A stretch of 64,000 nucleotides of DNA from Corynebacterium glucuronolyticum DSM 44120 (GTDB taxonomy: Bacteria > Actinomycetota > Actinomycetes > Mycobacteriales > Mycobacteriaceae). The stretch lies in the NCBI RefSeq assembly GCF_030440595.1, contig NZ_CP047452.1:2480001-2544000 (forward strand), given 5' to 3'. A program made the translations under genes and the position numbers. The notes under the pieces were generated by a model that worked only from the letters and a program-made list of their open reading frames with translations, was not told where the DNA came from and ran no database searches. Every line of letters begins with the position of its first letter. Position 1 is the stretch's first letter. Shown piece by piece: positions 1-8,902 of this stretch.

Positions 1-1095
1 GCCAAACAGCTCCTCGGAATAGGCTTTGGTCCCCGGCGCGATGTCGGTGAGAACGGCGGGAGAAATGTAGGCCCCCGTGTCACTCAGCTCGCCGCCAGCG
101 CGCAACGTGGCTCCCTCTTTCACGGCCGTTTGGATTTGCTCGTACAGGTGCTCGGCCGCCTCGCGGGACGACAGCGCCGAGTAGACATCGTCGGCCGAGG
201 CCTCCTTCGGCGTTCCCGGCTTCATGGCTTTGGCGAGCTCCACCAGCCTATCCACAAACTCGTCGTAGATGTCCTCCATAACGATTATCCGCTTATTGGA
301 GTTGCAGGCCTGGCCGGTGTTGTACATGCGGGTGGCCCAGGCGGTATCGGCTGCTTTCTTGACATCGTCGCTATCGAGGATAATGTACGGGTCCGAGCCG
401 CCGAGCTCGAGCACGGCCTTTTTCAGGTTCCTGCCCGCTTGTTCGGCGACGATGGCGCCTGCCCTCTCGGAGCCGGTGAGCGAAACACCCTGCACGCGGG
501 GGTCGGCAATGATCCGGGCGACCTGGTCGTGATCAGCAAACAGGTTGGTGTACACACCCTTCGGCACACCGGCCTCGTCCATGATCTGCTGCACGGCCAG
601 CGCCGAGCGCGGGCAAAGGTTGGCGTCCTTGAGCAGAATCGTGTTCCCCAGCACGAGGTTGGGGCCCGCAAAACGGGCAATCTGGTAGTACGGGAAGTTC
701 CACGGCATGATGCCAAGAAGGACGCCGATCGGACGGCGACGGATTATGGCGGTGCCGTCAGAATCGGTAGGAATCTCCTGGTCGGCTGCGAACTCGGCAC
801 CGTGGTCGGCGTAGTAGCCGATGATGGCGCCGGCGAACTCGGCCTCCTCCACGGCCTCCGAATACGGCTTGCCCATCTCCTGGCCGGCGATAACTGCGAG
901 TTCGTCCTTCTTAGCGTCGAAAAGCTGAGCAACCTTGGACGCGACCTCGGCCCGCTCGGTGATGGGGCGAGACCCCCACTCAGCGTAGGCGGCGTGGGCG
1001 GCGTCGATGGCGGCGGTGACCTCCGCATCGGTCGCGGTGTCAAACGTCTCCAGGACCTCGCCGGTGGTGGGGTCTTGAACCTTGAATGTAGACAT
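1..1095 (-). CDS. NAD(P)-dependent aldehyde dehydrogenase, succinate-semialdehyde dehydrogenase type (3' end outside window)
   Basis: The frame is open from the ATG at 1095 to the window edge (365 codons), so the C-terminus is missing; family members are about 455-480 residues. It is an aldehyde dehydrogenase: the N-terminus begins MSTFKVQDPTTGEV, and the catalytic cysteine is Cys264 in NTGQACNSNKR. The last visible residues, YSEELFG, are the usual motif near the C-terminal third. It would oxidise a semialdehyde or aminoaldehyde to the acid. It follows the APC permease by about 20 nt, downstream of a universal stress protein, and lies divergent from gabT-gabD, so succinate semialdehyde or 4-aminobutyraldehyde is a likely substrate. 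That is inferred from context. The family call is secure; the substrate is not. Confidence 0.9.
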   Translation of the reverse strand, partial: MSTFKVQDPTTGEVLETFDTATDAEVTAAIDAAHAAYAEWGSRPITERAEVASKVAQLFDAKKDELAVIAGQEMGKPYSEAVEEAEFAGAIIGYYADHGAEFAADQEIPTDSDGTAIIRRRPIGVLLGIMPWNFPYYQIARFAGPNLVLGNTILLKDANLCPRSALAVQQIMDEAGVPKGVYTNLFADHDQVARIIADPRVQGVSLTGSERAGAIVAEQAGRNLKKAVLELGGSDPYIILDSDDVKKAADTAWATRMYNTGQACNSNKRIIVMEDIYDEFVDRLVELAKAMKPGTPKEASADDVYSALSSREAAEHLYEQIQTAVKEGATLRAGGELSDTGAYISPAVLTDIAPGTKAYSEELFG

Positions 1096-1116
1096 GTTTT
1101 CTCTCCTTTTTTTAGG

Positions 1117-2790
1117 TTAGTTTGATGGTGACGTGGGGCTTACGGTGGGACCGCGCGGCCTTGTCGATTCGCAGCGGGGAAGAGTCTCCCCACGGAAGAA
1201 CTCGGGGTAGAACGCCCGGGTGGCGAGCATGACCACAACTCCGAGGCCGAGGATGCCCGCACCGAGGATGAAGACAGTGCCGATCCCCATGACGCTGGAG
1301 CCGGAGCCGTACGAGGGATCGATGCTGTCCACGGCCGTGATGCAGAACATGACCAGCAACGCACCGCCTCCGACGAGCGGAAAGAGGAAGCGGAAGACGA
1401 TGTTGCGGGCAGAGGAGAACAACTCCCTGCGGAAGTACCAGAGACACGCGACGGCGGTGATGCCGTAGTAGAAGCAAATCATGAGCCCCAGCGCGGCGAT
1501 GGTATCCCACAGTGCGTTTTCTGACAGCACCCTGGTGACGGAGTAGAACAGCCCGGCACCGATGGCGGACACGATCGTCGCCGTCGACGGGGTGCGGAAC
1601 TTGGCGCTGACGCGGGCAAAGCTCGGTGGTAACGCGCGGTAATAGCCCATAGCAAGAAGCGTCCGCGCGGGTCCCACCATGGTGGATTGGAGCGAGGCGA
1701 ACGAGCTGGACAGCACGGCCACGTAGATGAGGATGGAAAACGGCCCCAAAACCGGCCCGGATAGGACGGCGAAGATGGATTCCTGGTTATCCGGATTTCC
1801 TGCACCGAGCCCCTCAGTGCCAATTCCCGCCCAACACACCACGGCAACGGCGGTGAGAACATACAGCACGATGATGATGATCACCGTGACCATGGCGGCC
1901 CGCCCCGGCGTGGTCTCCGGGTCTTTTGTCTCCTCGTTCATGGTGAGGGTGACGTCCCACCCCCAGAACATGAAGATGGATAGTGAAATACCCGCGGCGA
2001 TGACGGATACATCCCCAGCACCAGCCGGGTTGAGCCAAGACCACTCGAAGGGGGTGAAGTCAAACCCCTGGTGGTGGTAGGCCTCCCAGATCGCTACCGC
2101 ATCAAAGACGATGATGCTTATCACCTGGATGGCTACGAGTACGTTCTGAATCTTCTGCGTGGAACCCATGCCACGGTAAGAAATGTAGGCGGCAAGTGCG
2201 AGAAACACGAGGGTGGTGGGGATATTCACCCACAAGTTATCCGTCAGCGCGGCGATGGAATCATTGCCCGCTACCCGTGCGAGGAGGAGGAACAAGAAAT
2301 CCACGGCAACGGCGGCGAGGTTGGAGATAACCAGCACGGTTGCGGTAATGAGCCCCCAACCGCCCATCCAGCCCACCCACGGGCCGAAGGCACGCGTGGC
2401 CCAGGTAAACGAGGTGCCGGAATCCGGGATCGCGTTATTGAGCTCTCGGTACGCAAACGCGACGAGGAGCATGGGGAGAAAGCCCAGCAACAATACTGCG
2501 GGGACGTATTGCCCCACCGCCGAGATGGTGGGACCAAGGCCACTGGTCAAGGTGTAGGTGGGTGCGATGCAGCTGATGCCGATGATGACGGCCCCGACAA
2601 GCCCCACGGTGCCTGTTGCAAGCCCCTTGGAACTGGAGCCGTCACCGTCTGACGCGGGTGAATCGATGGTATCGCTGGTGACAAGTACGTGGCGGGGGCG
2701 CTTTACGGCATGGCGGGCTGAGGCAGGAGACGCACCGGACGACGTTACAGATCTAAGGGCGCTGTGGGCGCTATGGAGTATGGACATCAC
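1117..2790 (-). CDS. APC-superfamily amino acid/amine permease
   Basis: This is a 557-residue integral membrane protein with about 12-14 hydrophobic segments. The first helix region reads GLVGAVIIGISCIAPTYTL, and the PDSGTSFTWATRAFGPW stretch is typical of the APC amino acid/polyamine/organocation family. About 50 hydrophilic residues precede the first helix. The GTG start at 2790 overlaps the stop of the upstream universal stress protein by four bases (GTGA); an ATG directly follows the GTG. Coupling to an aldehyde dehydrogenase downstream and divergence from gabTD suggest uptake of GABA, putrescine or a related amine. The substrate is inferred only from neighbours. Confidence 0.88.
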   Translation of the reverse strand: MMSILHSAHSALRSVTSSGASPASARHAVKRPRHVLVTSDTIDSPASDGDGSSSKGLATGTVGLVGAVIIGISCIAPTYTLTSGLGPTISAVGQYVPAVLLLGFLPMLLVAFAYRELNNAIPDSGTSFTWATRAFGPWVGWMGGWGLITATVLVISNLAAVAVDFLFLLLARVAGNDSIAALTDNLWVNIPTTLVFLALAAYISYRGMGSTQKIQNVLVAIQVISIIVFDAVAIWEAYHHQGFDFTPFEWSWLNPAGAGDVSVIAAGISLSIFMFWGWDVTLTMNEETKDPETTPGRAAMVTVIIIIVLYVLTAVAVVCWAGIGTEGLGAGNPDNQESIFAVLSGPVLGPFSILIYVAVLSSSFASLQSTMVGPARTLLAMGYYRALPPSFARVSAKFRTPSTATIVSAIGAGLFYSVTRVLSENALWDTIAALGLMICFYYGITAVACLWYFRRELFSSARNIVFRFLFPLVGGGALLVMFCITAVDSIDPSYGSGSSVMGIGTVFILGAGILGLGVVVMLATRAFYPEFFRGETLPRCESTRPRGPTVSPTSPSN

Positions 2791-3737
2791 CCCTCACCCC
2801 CTGTGGCTTCCTTACCCGTCATATATCCGGCGGGCACGATCATCAGCGGCACGGGGATACAGTGCAAGAGCTGCGCGCCGGTGGTGCCCAAGAAGATGCG
2901 GCCGTGGACTGCAAGGCGGGAGGAACCAATGATCACCATCTCTCCAGGCACAAAGGTGAGTTCCTTGACGGCCTCCGCCACGCTTGCTCCCGCAGCGGTG
3001 GCGACCGCAACATCACCCTCCTCGATTGCCTCGGTAGCAAGCTCTGCAAGAAACTCCTCGGTGTATGCACTAAGCGCCGCCACCGTATTTTTTGGTGGGG
3101 ACTTTCTCAGCCGCTTGAGAAGCCTCTTGTCTTCCTTCACCATGAGCGACACCAACCGGGCGGGAATCCCCCTGCGCTGGGCGCGGTCCATGCATAGCGC
3201 CACTACATCATTGCACCCGTGTCTCGGCCCGAACATCGCGGTGATCCGGGTGACTTCCCCGGTGTAGTGGTACCCAGGTGGCGCAATGGCCACCGGCCGC
3301 GTGGCGGAATGCAAGAGGGCATCCACGGTGGCCCCCATGGTCACACGGTTCAACACACGATGGGCACGCGACCCGATGATGATGGCGTCGCACGATAATT
3401 GTTCGGCCGCCCTGCTAATGGCATCGGCCTCGTTTTCACCCGTGACAATCCGCGCCCGCGCGGGAATGTCCAGGGGTACCTCATCAAGCGCCTGGCGCAA
3501 CCATTTCTGGAGCTGGTTGGTAATGACAACGTCATAGCCCGAGTCCCCCACCCATACCCCGGAATAGGAATCATCGCGCGGTTCAACCGATACAATTTCA
3601 AGCCCGATATCTCTGCCGGCTGCCAGGCTAATGGCGAGCTTCAGGCCCGCTTTCCCAGCCCTGGTAGCCTGGTAAGCGACAAGGAACCGCCCCGTGGTTG
3701 GCCGGTAGTGGCCTCGTACGCTTTTCTTCCTTCTCAT
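2787..3737 (-). CDS. tandem-domain universal stress protein (UspA family)
   Basis: The 316-residue protein contains two UspA-like domains. The first spans about residues 15-155 and ends in IIIGSRAHRVLNRVTMGATV, followed by the TRPVAIAPPG strand. The second, about 160-305, ends in VIIGSSRLAVHGRIFLGTTG then VPLMIVP. These G-x2-G/S-type loops bind the ATP phosphates in the family. A purine-rich GGGGGAGG lies about 9 nt before the ATG at 3737. It is the first recognisable gene of a minus-strand unit with the APC permease (4-base overlap) and the aldehyde dehydrogenase. Placement in a transport operon suggests it modulates the permease or senses energy state; that is inference. Confidence 0.88.
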   Translation of the reverse strand: MRRKKSVRGHYRPTTGRFLVAYQATRAGKAGLKLAISLAAGRDIGLEIVSVEPRDDSYSGVWVGDSGYDVVITNQLQKWLRQALDEVPLDIPARARIVTGENEADAISRAAEQLSCDAIIIGSRAHRVLNRVTMGATVDALLHSATRPVAIAPPGYHYTGEVTRITAMFGPRHGCNDVVALCMDRAQRRGIPARLVSLMVKEDKRLLKRLRKSPPKNTVAALSAYTEEFLAELATEAIEEGDVAVATAAGASVAEAVKELTFVPGEMVIIGSSRLAVHGRIFLGTTGAQLLHCIPVPLMIVPAGYMTGKEATGGEG

Positions 3738-3907
3738 GGCGTTGTGCCTCCCCCGCGAGATCCAAGCGAGGGCCGAACCGGCCTTAATGGAATATCACTG
3801 CGGGCCGCAGCACATAGGCCTCCCGCGCCACCGCCCCCAGTGACACCAGCAGTGCGCCACCCCCATGTGGCCCATGCGGAAAGCTTCGAACGTTCGACGC
3901 CGTGCAT
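3734..3907 (-). CDS. possible small ORF (57 codons) or frameshifted small membrane peptide ahead of the Usp gene
   Basis: A near-perfect Shine-Dalgarno (AAAGGAGG, 3913-3920) sits 5 nt before the ATG at 3907. The frame begins MHGVERSKLSAWATWG, runs 57 codons, and its TGA overlaps the ATG of the universal stress protein (ATGA). I recognise no family. Codon use is poor after about codon 16. The neighbouring frame, however, reads GALLVSLGAVAREAYVLRPA with strong GC-rich third positions and stops at 3784. Removing one G from the G5 run at about 3860 would join the two into a roughly 40-residue single-helix peptide. It may be a leader peptide, a small protein with a frameshift, or chance. The ribosome site is real; the product is uncertain. 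Confidence 0.35.
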   Translation of the reverse strand: MHGVERSKLSAWATWGWRTAGVTGGGGAGGLCAAARSDIPLRPVRPSLGSRGGGTTP

Positions 3908-4530
3908 CGCGACCTCCTTTTCCTTGTGGTTAAAGTCTTAAGAATCCTTTTGACCAGTCCTGTCTTCTTGTACGTATCCGTTTCGGGCCTCAACCGGCCC
4001 TGTCCGAGCCCCCAACGCCGGCTACGGGAACCGCGGTGGGCGTGGACACAACTTTCACTCCATGCAATTTATGCATTATGTGGTTGGTGCCACTCTAACA
4101 GAACTTGCACCCCTTCGGAGGAAATTTTCTTCTCTGGGCCGGTGCGTTTATTCCACTCAACATACCTATCCCCTGGTAGCTTCGCCTATTTTAGTTTTCC
4201 CCACACCCGACCGATGGGGGAGGTTTAAGCCTCCACTCGCGACGCGACGGACGAGAATTGCCCCTCCACAAACCATCCGTGCATATTTGCGCTCTTTATT
4301 AGCCGTTTTATAAATCACTTTCTCACCCCGTTTTCCATATCCATGTTGGATTTTTTCTTTCGACGAATTATCCATAATGTCCACGCACACATGGCCGTTT
4401 TCCGCCGTATTCTGTGCCGAGACACTCGCACTCCCCCGACCGGGCCGGCCGCATTCCCCCACACGCAGATGGATCGGAATCACCGGCTTCCCCGCAGCGG
4501 AGAAGACGCATGAAGAAAGGAAAAACCAAA
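3908..4530. promoter_or_regulatory. divergent intergenic region between the usp/permease operon and gabT
   Basis: About 620 bases separate the leftward usp unit from the rightward gabT unit. The stretch is AT-rich in places (about 3925-3975 and 4300-4385) and contains no convincing gene. It must hold both promoters and is the likely target of the PucR-type regulator encoded downstream of gabD. I could not identify the operator by eye. TAAGACT on the minus strand near 3936 is a weak -10 candidate for the leftward unit. Confidence 0.5.
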
Positions 4531-5865
4531 ATGAAAGACCTGGAATACCGGCTCCCCCAAACCCGCTCCATCACCACGGATATTCCCGGACCAATAAGCA
4601 CGGAGCTTGATGCTCGCCGCGAAAAGTCCGTGGCACGGGCCCTCCATCCAGGTCTCCCCGGCTACGTTGTTGATGCCGACGGCGGAGTGCTTGTCGACGC
4701 CGACGGAAACTCGTGGATTGACTTTGCCTCCGGCATCGCGGTGACATCCGTCGGCGCCTCCAACAAAGCCGTCACCGAGGCCGTGGCCGAGGCCGCAAAG
4801 CACTTTACCCACACCTGCTTTATGACATCCCCCTACGAGGGATACGTGCAGGTGGCGGAGCTCCTGGCGGAGGTCACCCCCGGCGATCACGAGAAGAAGT
4901 CCGTGCTGCTCAACTCCGGCGCCGAGGCCGTGGAAAACGCCGTGAAGGTGGCACGCGCCTACACCGGCAAGTTCGGCGTGGTCACCTTTGAAAATTGCTA
5001 CCACGGCCGCACCAACCTCACCATGGCGATGACCGCCAAGAACAACCCGTACAAGACGGGGTTCGGACCGTTCGCCTCCGATGTGTTCCGCGTTCCCATG
5101 TCCTACCCGCTGCGTGACGGGCTCTCCGGCAAAGAGGCCGCAGAGCGCACCATTCGGGTCATGGAAAACGAGCTCGGCGCCGAGAACCTCGCGTGCGTGG
5201 TAGTGGAGCCGATCCAGGGCGAAGGCGGATTCATCGTTCCTGCAGAAGGGTTCCTGCCCGCCATTGTGGAGTGGTGCAAGGAAAACAACGTGGTGTTCGT
5301 CGCCGACGAGATTCAAGCCGGATTCTGTCGCACGGGCCAGTGGTTCGCCTGCGAGAAGGAGGGCATAGTGCCCGATCTCATCACCACCGCCAAGGGGATC
5401 GCCGGCGGCCTGCCGCTGTCGGCGGTCACCGGTCGCGCGGAGATCATGGATGCTGCGGTAGTCGGCGGCCTCGGCGGCACCTACGGCGGTAACCCCATCT
5501 CCTGCGCCGCGTCTGTCGCCGCCATCGGCGAAATGAAGCGCCTTAATCTTCCGGCCCGCGCCCAGGAAATGGAGAAGATTATTCGCGAAGAGTTCGAGGC
5601 AATCGCAGGCCTGCCGGAAGTAGCTGAGATCCGCGGGCGCGGCGCCATGGTTGCCGTGGAGTTTTCCACCCGGGACGGCGCACCAGGCACTGCACTGTGC
5701 AAGGCTGTGGCCGCCGCGTGCAAGCAAAACGGCGTGCTCATCCTCACCTGCGGGCTCGACGGCAATGTCATCCGCCTCTTGCCCCCGCTGGTCATGCCCG
5801 AAGATCTTCTCCGCGACGGCCTGCGCGTTCTGGTTGAGGCTGTCAAGAACGAAACCGCCAAATAG
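4531..5865 (+). CDS. gabT: 4-aminobutyrate aminotransferase
   Basis: This 444-residue class III PLP aminotransferase transfers the amino group of GABA to 2-oxoglutarate, giving succinate semialdehyde and glutamate. Diagnostic parts are the LNSGAEAVENAVKVARAYTG cofactor segment, FVADEIQAGFCRTG with the PLP-binding Asp, and ITTAKGIAGGLPLSAV with the Schiff-base lysine at Lys288. I chose the ATG at 4531 because AGAAAGG precedes it by about 10 nt and the protein then has normal family length. An in-frame ATG at 4510 would add seven residues. gabD follows after 21 nt. gabT-gabD together carry GABA into the TCA cycle. Confidence 0.93.
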   Translation: MKDLEYRLPQTRSITTDIPGPISTELDARREKSVARALHPGLPGYVVDADGGVLVDADGNSWIDFASGIAVTSVGASNKAVTEAVAEAAKHFTHTCFMTSPYEGYVQVAELLAEVTPGDHEKKSVLLNSGAEAVENAVKVARAYTGKFGVVTFENCYHGRTNLTMAMTAKNNPYKTGFGPFASDVFRVPMSYPLRDGLSGKEAAERTIRVMENELGAENLACVVVEPIQGEGGFIVPAEGFLPAIVEWCKENNVVFVADEIQAGFCRTGQWFACEKEGIVPDLITTAKGIAGGLPLSAVTGRAEIMDAAVVGGLGGTYGGNPISCAASVAAIGEMKRLNLPARAQEMEKIIREEFEAIAGLPEVAEIRGRGAMVAVEFSTRDGAPGTALCKAVAAACKQNGVLILTCGLDGNVIRLLPPLVMPEDLLRDGLRVLVEAVKNETAK

Positions 5866-5886
5866 AAGCACGAAGGAGGAGACCGA

Positions 5887-7341
5887 ATGCGCCTGCGCGC
5901 CACTATCCCCACCGGGATTCGGATCGGTTACACCGAACGCCCTGCATCTGGCGGAACCGAATTTCCCGTAGTTGATCCGGCCACCGAGGAGGTTGTTGCA
6001 CACGTTGCCAACGCAACCTCCCCCGATTGGAACGAGGCGCTCGACCTCGCCCACGCGGCCGCACCAACGCTTGCTGCCATGCCTGCCAGAGCGCGGTCGC
6101 AAGCCCTGCGGGAAATCTTCGAGGCAGTCAAAGAACGCACGGAGGATTTCGCCACCACCATGACAGTGGAGATGGGCAAACCGCTGGCCGAGGCGCGCGG
6201 TGAGGTGAGCTACGGCAACGAGTACTTCCGCTGGTTTTCTGAGGAAGCCGCCCGCATCAACGGGCGCGTGACCCCCGCACCGGCAGGTGGTGGAACCATC
6301 GCCACCACGAAGCACCCCGTGGGCCCGGTGCTCGCCATCACGCCATGGAACTTCCCGCTGGCCATGGCCACGCGAAAGATCGCTCCCGCCCTTGCCGCCG
6401 GCTGCCCCATTCTGGTTAAGCCTGCGGCGGAGACTCCGCTTACCCTCCTCCTTCTTGGTAAGGTCCTAACCGATGTGCTGCGTCGCCTCGATTTTCCGGA
6501 CGGCACTGTCTCTATTCTCCCCACCACACACGCGGCAGATCTATCAGCCGAACTCATGGCTGACGCCAGGCTGAAAAAGGTCACCTTCACCGGGTCTACC
6601 GCCGTGGGGAAAACCCTGGTGCGGCAATCGGCCGACAACCTGCAGCGCACGTCTATGGAACTCGGTGGGAACGCTCCGTTTGTAGTTGCAGGGGATGCCG
6701 ATCTTGATCTTGTCCTCGAGGCAGCACTTGCCGCCAAGATGCGCAATGGAGGCGAGGCGTGCATCGCCGCCAACAGGTTCTTGGTACACGAGGATCTAGC
6801 AAAGGAATTCACCGAACGCCTCACCGCGCGGATGGGTGAATTTGTTGCCGGGCACGGCCTTGATGATTCCACCACGCTTGGTCCCCTCATTACCGCCGAG
6901 CAGAGGGATCGCGTGGCCACACTTGTCAAGGATGCCGTTTCTGGCGGAGCCACCGTCCTCATCGGTGGTGAAACTCCGACCGGTGCCGGCTACTTCTACC
7001 CGGCGACAGTTCTCACTAACGTTGCACCCACCTCCCGGATCATGCACGAGGAGATATTTGGCCCGGTGGCAACGGTTACCTCCTTTCATAATCTCGACCA
7101 GGCGGTCGCCACCGCCAATGACACCCCCTTTGGGCTCGCAGCCTACGGATTTACTGAGAACATCCACACCGCGAAGTACCTGGCAAGCGCACTCAACGCC
7201 GGAATGGTGGGCATCAATAGGGGTGCCATCTCGGATCCGGCGGCGCCATTTGGTGGCATCAAGCAGTCTGGCTTTGGACGCGAGGGGGGAAGTGAGGGCA
7301 TAGAGGAATACCTGGAAACACGCTACATCGCCCTCCAGTAA
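5887..7341 (+). CDS. gabD: succinate-semialdehyde dehydrogenase [NAD(P)+]
   Basis: The 484-residue aldehyde dehydrogenase has the full family length. Motifs in order are ITPWNFPLAMATRKIAPALA (cofactor-binding core), FTGSTAVGK (nucleotide loop), MELGGNAPF with general base Glu258, and GGEACIAANRF with nucleophile Cys292. It oxidises succinate semialdehyde to succinate. A GGAGGAGACCG sequence gives a strong ribosome site 5-8 nt before the ATG. It is the second gene of the gabT-gabD-regulator unit. With the partial aldehyde dehydrogenase at the window start this is a second semialdehyde dehydrogenase nearby, so the two probably serve different steps or substrates. Confidence 0.93.
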   Translation: MRLRATIPTGIRIGYTERPASGGTEFPVVDPATEEVVAHVANATSPDWNEALDLAHAAAPTLAAMPARARSQALREIFEAVKERTEDFATTMTVEMGKPLAEARGEVSYGNEYFRWFSEEAARINGRVTPAPAGGGTIATTKHPVGPVLAITPWNFPLAMATRKIAPALAAGCPILVKPAAETPLTLLLLGKVLTDVLRRLDFPDGTVSILPTTHAADLSAELMADARLKKVTFTGSTAVGKTLVRQSADNLQRTSMELGGNAPFVVAGDADLDLVLEAALAAKMRNGGEACIAANRFLVHEDLAKEFTERLTARMGEFVAGHGLDDSTTLGPLITAEQRDRVATLVKDAVSGGATVLIGGETPTGAGYFYPATVLTNVAPTSRIMHEEIFGPVATVTSFHNLDQAVATANDTPFGLAAYGFTENIHTAKYLASALNAGMVGINRGAISDPAAPFGGIKQSGFGREGGSEGIEEYLETRYIALQ

Positions 7342-7387
7342 TTGCTCGCGAGTATCCTCCGAAGAATAGCCAATAAGGAGGACGACC

Positions 7388-8902
7388 GTGTCGCACTTTC
7401 CCACCCCGTACACGCCGCTGGATCTGTCGTGGCTCATGCGCCAGCCAGATCTTCGCCTCACCCCGGTGGTATCCCGCCCGGTGGAGTTTTGGGGCGTGCA
7501 GGTCTCCGAGATCGCGCACCCGGAGACCTTCATTGAAAACGGAGCCGTCGTGCTCACGGTGGGGCTCGCGTTCCGTGGCGACCTCCCCGGTTTCATTGAG
7601 GCTGTGCGCGCTATGGCCCGCTCCGGCGCCGTGGCCATCGGTGTGGGTGTGGGCTACGCGTTCGACCACATTCCGGACGAGCTCATTAAGGCCACGGCCG
7701 ACCTTCCCCTCGCGCTGTTTGAGGTCCCGCGCGAGGTGTCCTTTGCCTCCATCCTCGCCGCGGTGCAAGCCGAGCGCACCTCCCGCGCGGCTTCCCGCGA
7801 GCGGAAGCTTCTCCGCACTCTCATCAGGCTTAACGACGCCGCCAATGCGGGCGATACGGTCGCCTTGGTCCGTGGGGTTGCTCAATCATTAGACGTGACG
7901 GCAGCCCTCATTGATAGCGATAACCGCATCATCGCCCACCACGGCGACGATACCCTTATCACCGCAGCCGTGTCGCTTTATTCGGGAACGAGCAAGGCGG
8001 TATCCGCCGACGGCGTAAACTATCTCTTTCACAAGATGCGCACCCGGGGAACGGTTCACCGCGCCATGGCCATCGCCTCCCGCGCAGAATTTGGGTTCAT
8101 CGATCGCGTGGTTATTAGGCACAGCGCGGGGCTCGCCGATCTCTTATTGGGGCGCCCGCAGGAGCTCGCGGGGCAGCGCGCCGCCGTCAACGAAGCCGCC
8201 ATCCTTGCCCACCTCGGTCGCAGTGGCGACGAATCTGCACTGCATGACCTGTTCCGTGTGGTAGTGGACTCGCGGGGGCTCACGCGTCCGGCGGTGGTGT
8301 GCACCCGGACGAGGAAGACGATGCGAGCCATCCGCCAGGCGCTGCTGCAGCGCGCGTGGGAGGATGGCCGGACGCTTTTTGTGGCGGAAGTGGCACCCAA
8401 CACCACCCTGTACCTCGTGCGTGGATCCACGAGTGAGGCGGAGATTGTGAAGAATTTTCAAAAGTGGCACGACCAAGTAAGACTCGGAATAGGAGCACCG
8501 ATTCCTTTGGGTGCGCTCACGGGGCACAGCGTGGACAAGCTCATCGCCGAGGCACGCACCAACCCGGCCGGCTATGGCAAGCCGGGCGGACACGCACCGC
8601 AATGGCTTTTCTCCCCCACCGTCACCGCCGCCACGCAGGGGCGATTCATGGAGGTGGAGGAGAAACTAGCGAACTCCGCCAAGGCCGACGAGCTCAAGGA
8701 AGCGGTGGCGGCCTTTCTTTTTGAAAACGGTAACCTCGGCGCCGCCGCCGACCGCCTCGGCATTCACCGACACACCATGCGCGCCCGGATCGGCGAGGCG
8801 GAGGGGCTTTTGTCTACCGACCTATCGCACCCACTCACCCGCGCCGAGCTCACCCTCGTTTTTGCCACCCGCATGCGGGAATTTAACCCACCACTCCAGT
8901 AA
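7388..8902 (+). CDS. PucR-family transcriptional regulator (GabR-like)
   Basis: The 504-residue protein has the two hallmarks of the PucR family. The N-terminal domain (about 1-130) includes FIENGAVVLTVGLAFRGD, and a C-terminal helix-turn-helix (about 430-495) reads NGNLGAAADRLGIHRHTMRARI. The start is a GTG at 7388 with AAGGAGG about 6 nt upstream, 46 nt after gabD. PucR-type proteins activate catabolic operons in response to pathway metabolites, and in C. glutamicum the gab operon is controlled by such a regulator. It very likely controls gabTD and perhaps the divergent permease unit. Its 3' end overlaps the convergent permease by 20 bases. Confidence 0.9.
   Translation: MSHFPTPYTPLDLSWLMRQPDLRLTPVVSRPVEFWGVQVSEIAHPETFIENGAVVLTVGLAFRGDLPGFIEAVRAMARSGAVAIGVGVGYAFDHIPDELIKATADLPLALFEVPREVSFASILAAVQAERTSRAASRERKLLRTLIRLNDAANAGDTVALVRGVAQSLDVTAALIDSDNRIIAHHGDDTLITAAVSLYSGTSKAVSADGVNYLFHKMRTRGTVHRAMAIASRAEFGFIDRVVIRHSAGLADLLLGRPQELAGQRAAVNEAAILAHLGRSGDESALHDLFRVVVDSRGLTRPAVVCTRTRKTMRAIRQALLQRAWEDGRTLFVAEVAPNTTLYLVRGSTSEAEIVKNFQKWHDQVRLGIGAPIPLGALTGHSVDKLIAEARTNPAGYGKPGGHAPQWLFSPTVTAATQGRFMEVEEKLANSAKADELKEAVAAFLFENGNLGAAADRLGIHRHTMRARIGEAEGLLSTDLSHPLTRAELTLVFATRMREFNPPLQ

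Noticed and set aside
4480-6315. Minus-strand open frame of 611 codons opposite gabT
   Set aside because: Antisense to a well-supported gabT-gabD pair, with no domain or start signal.
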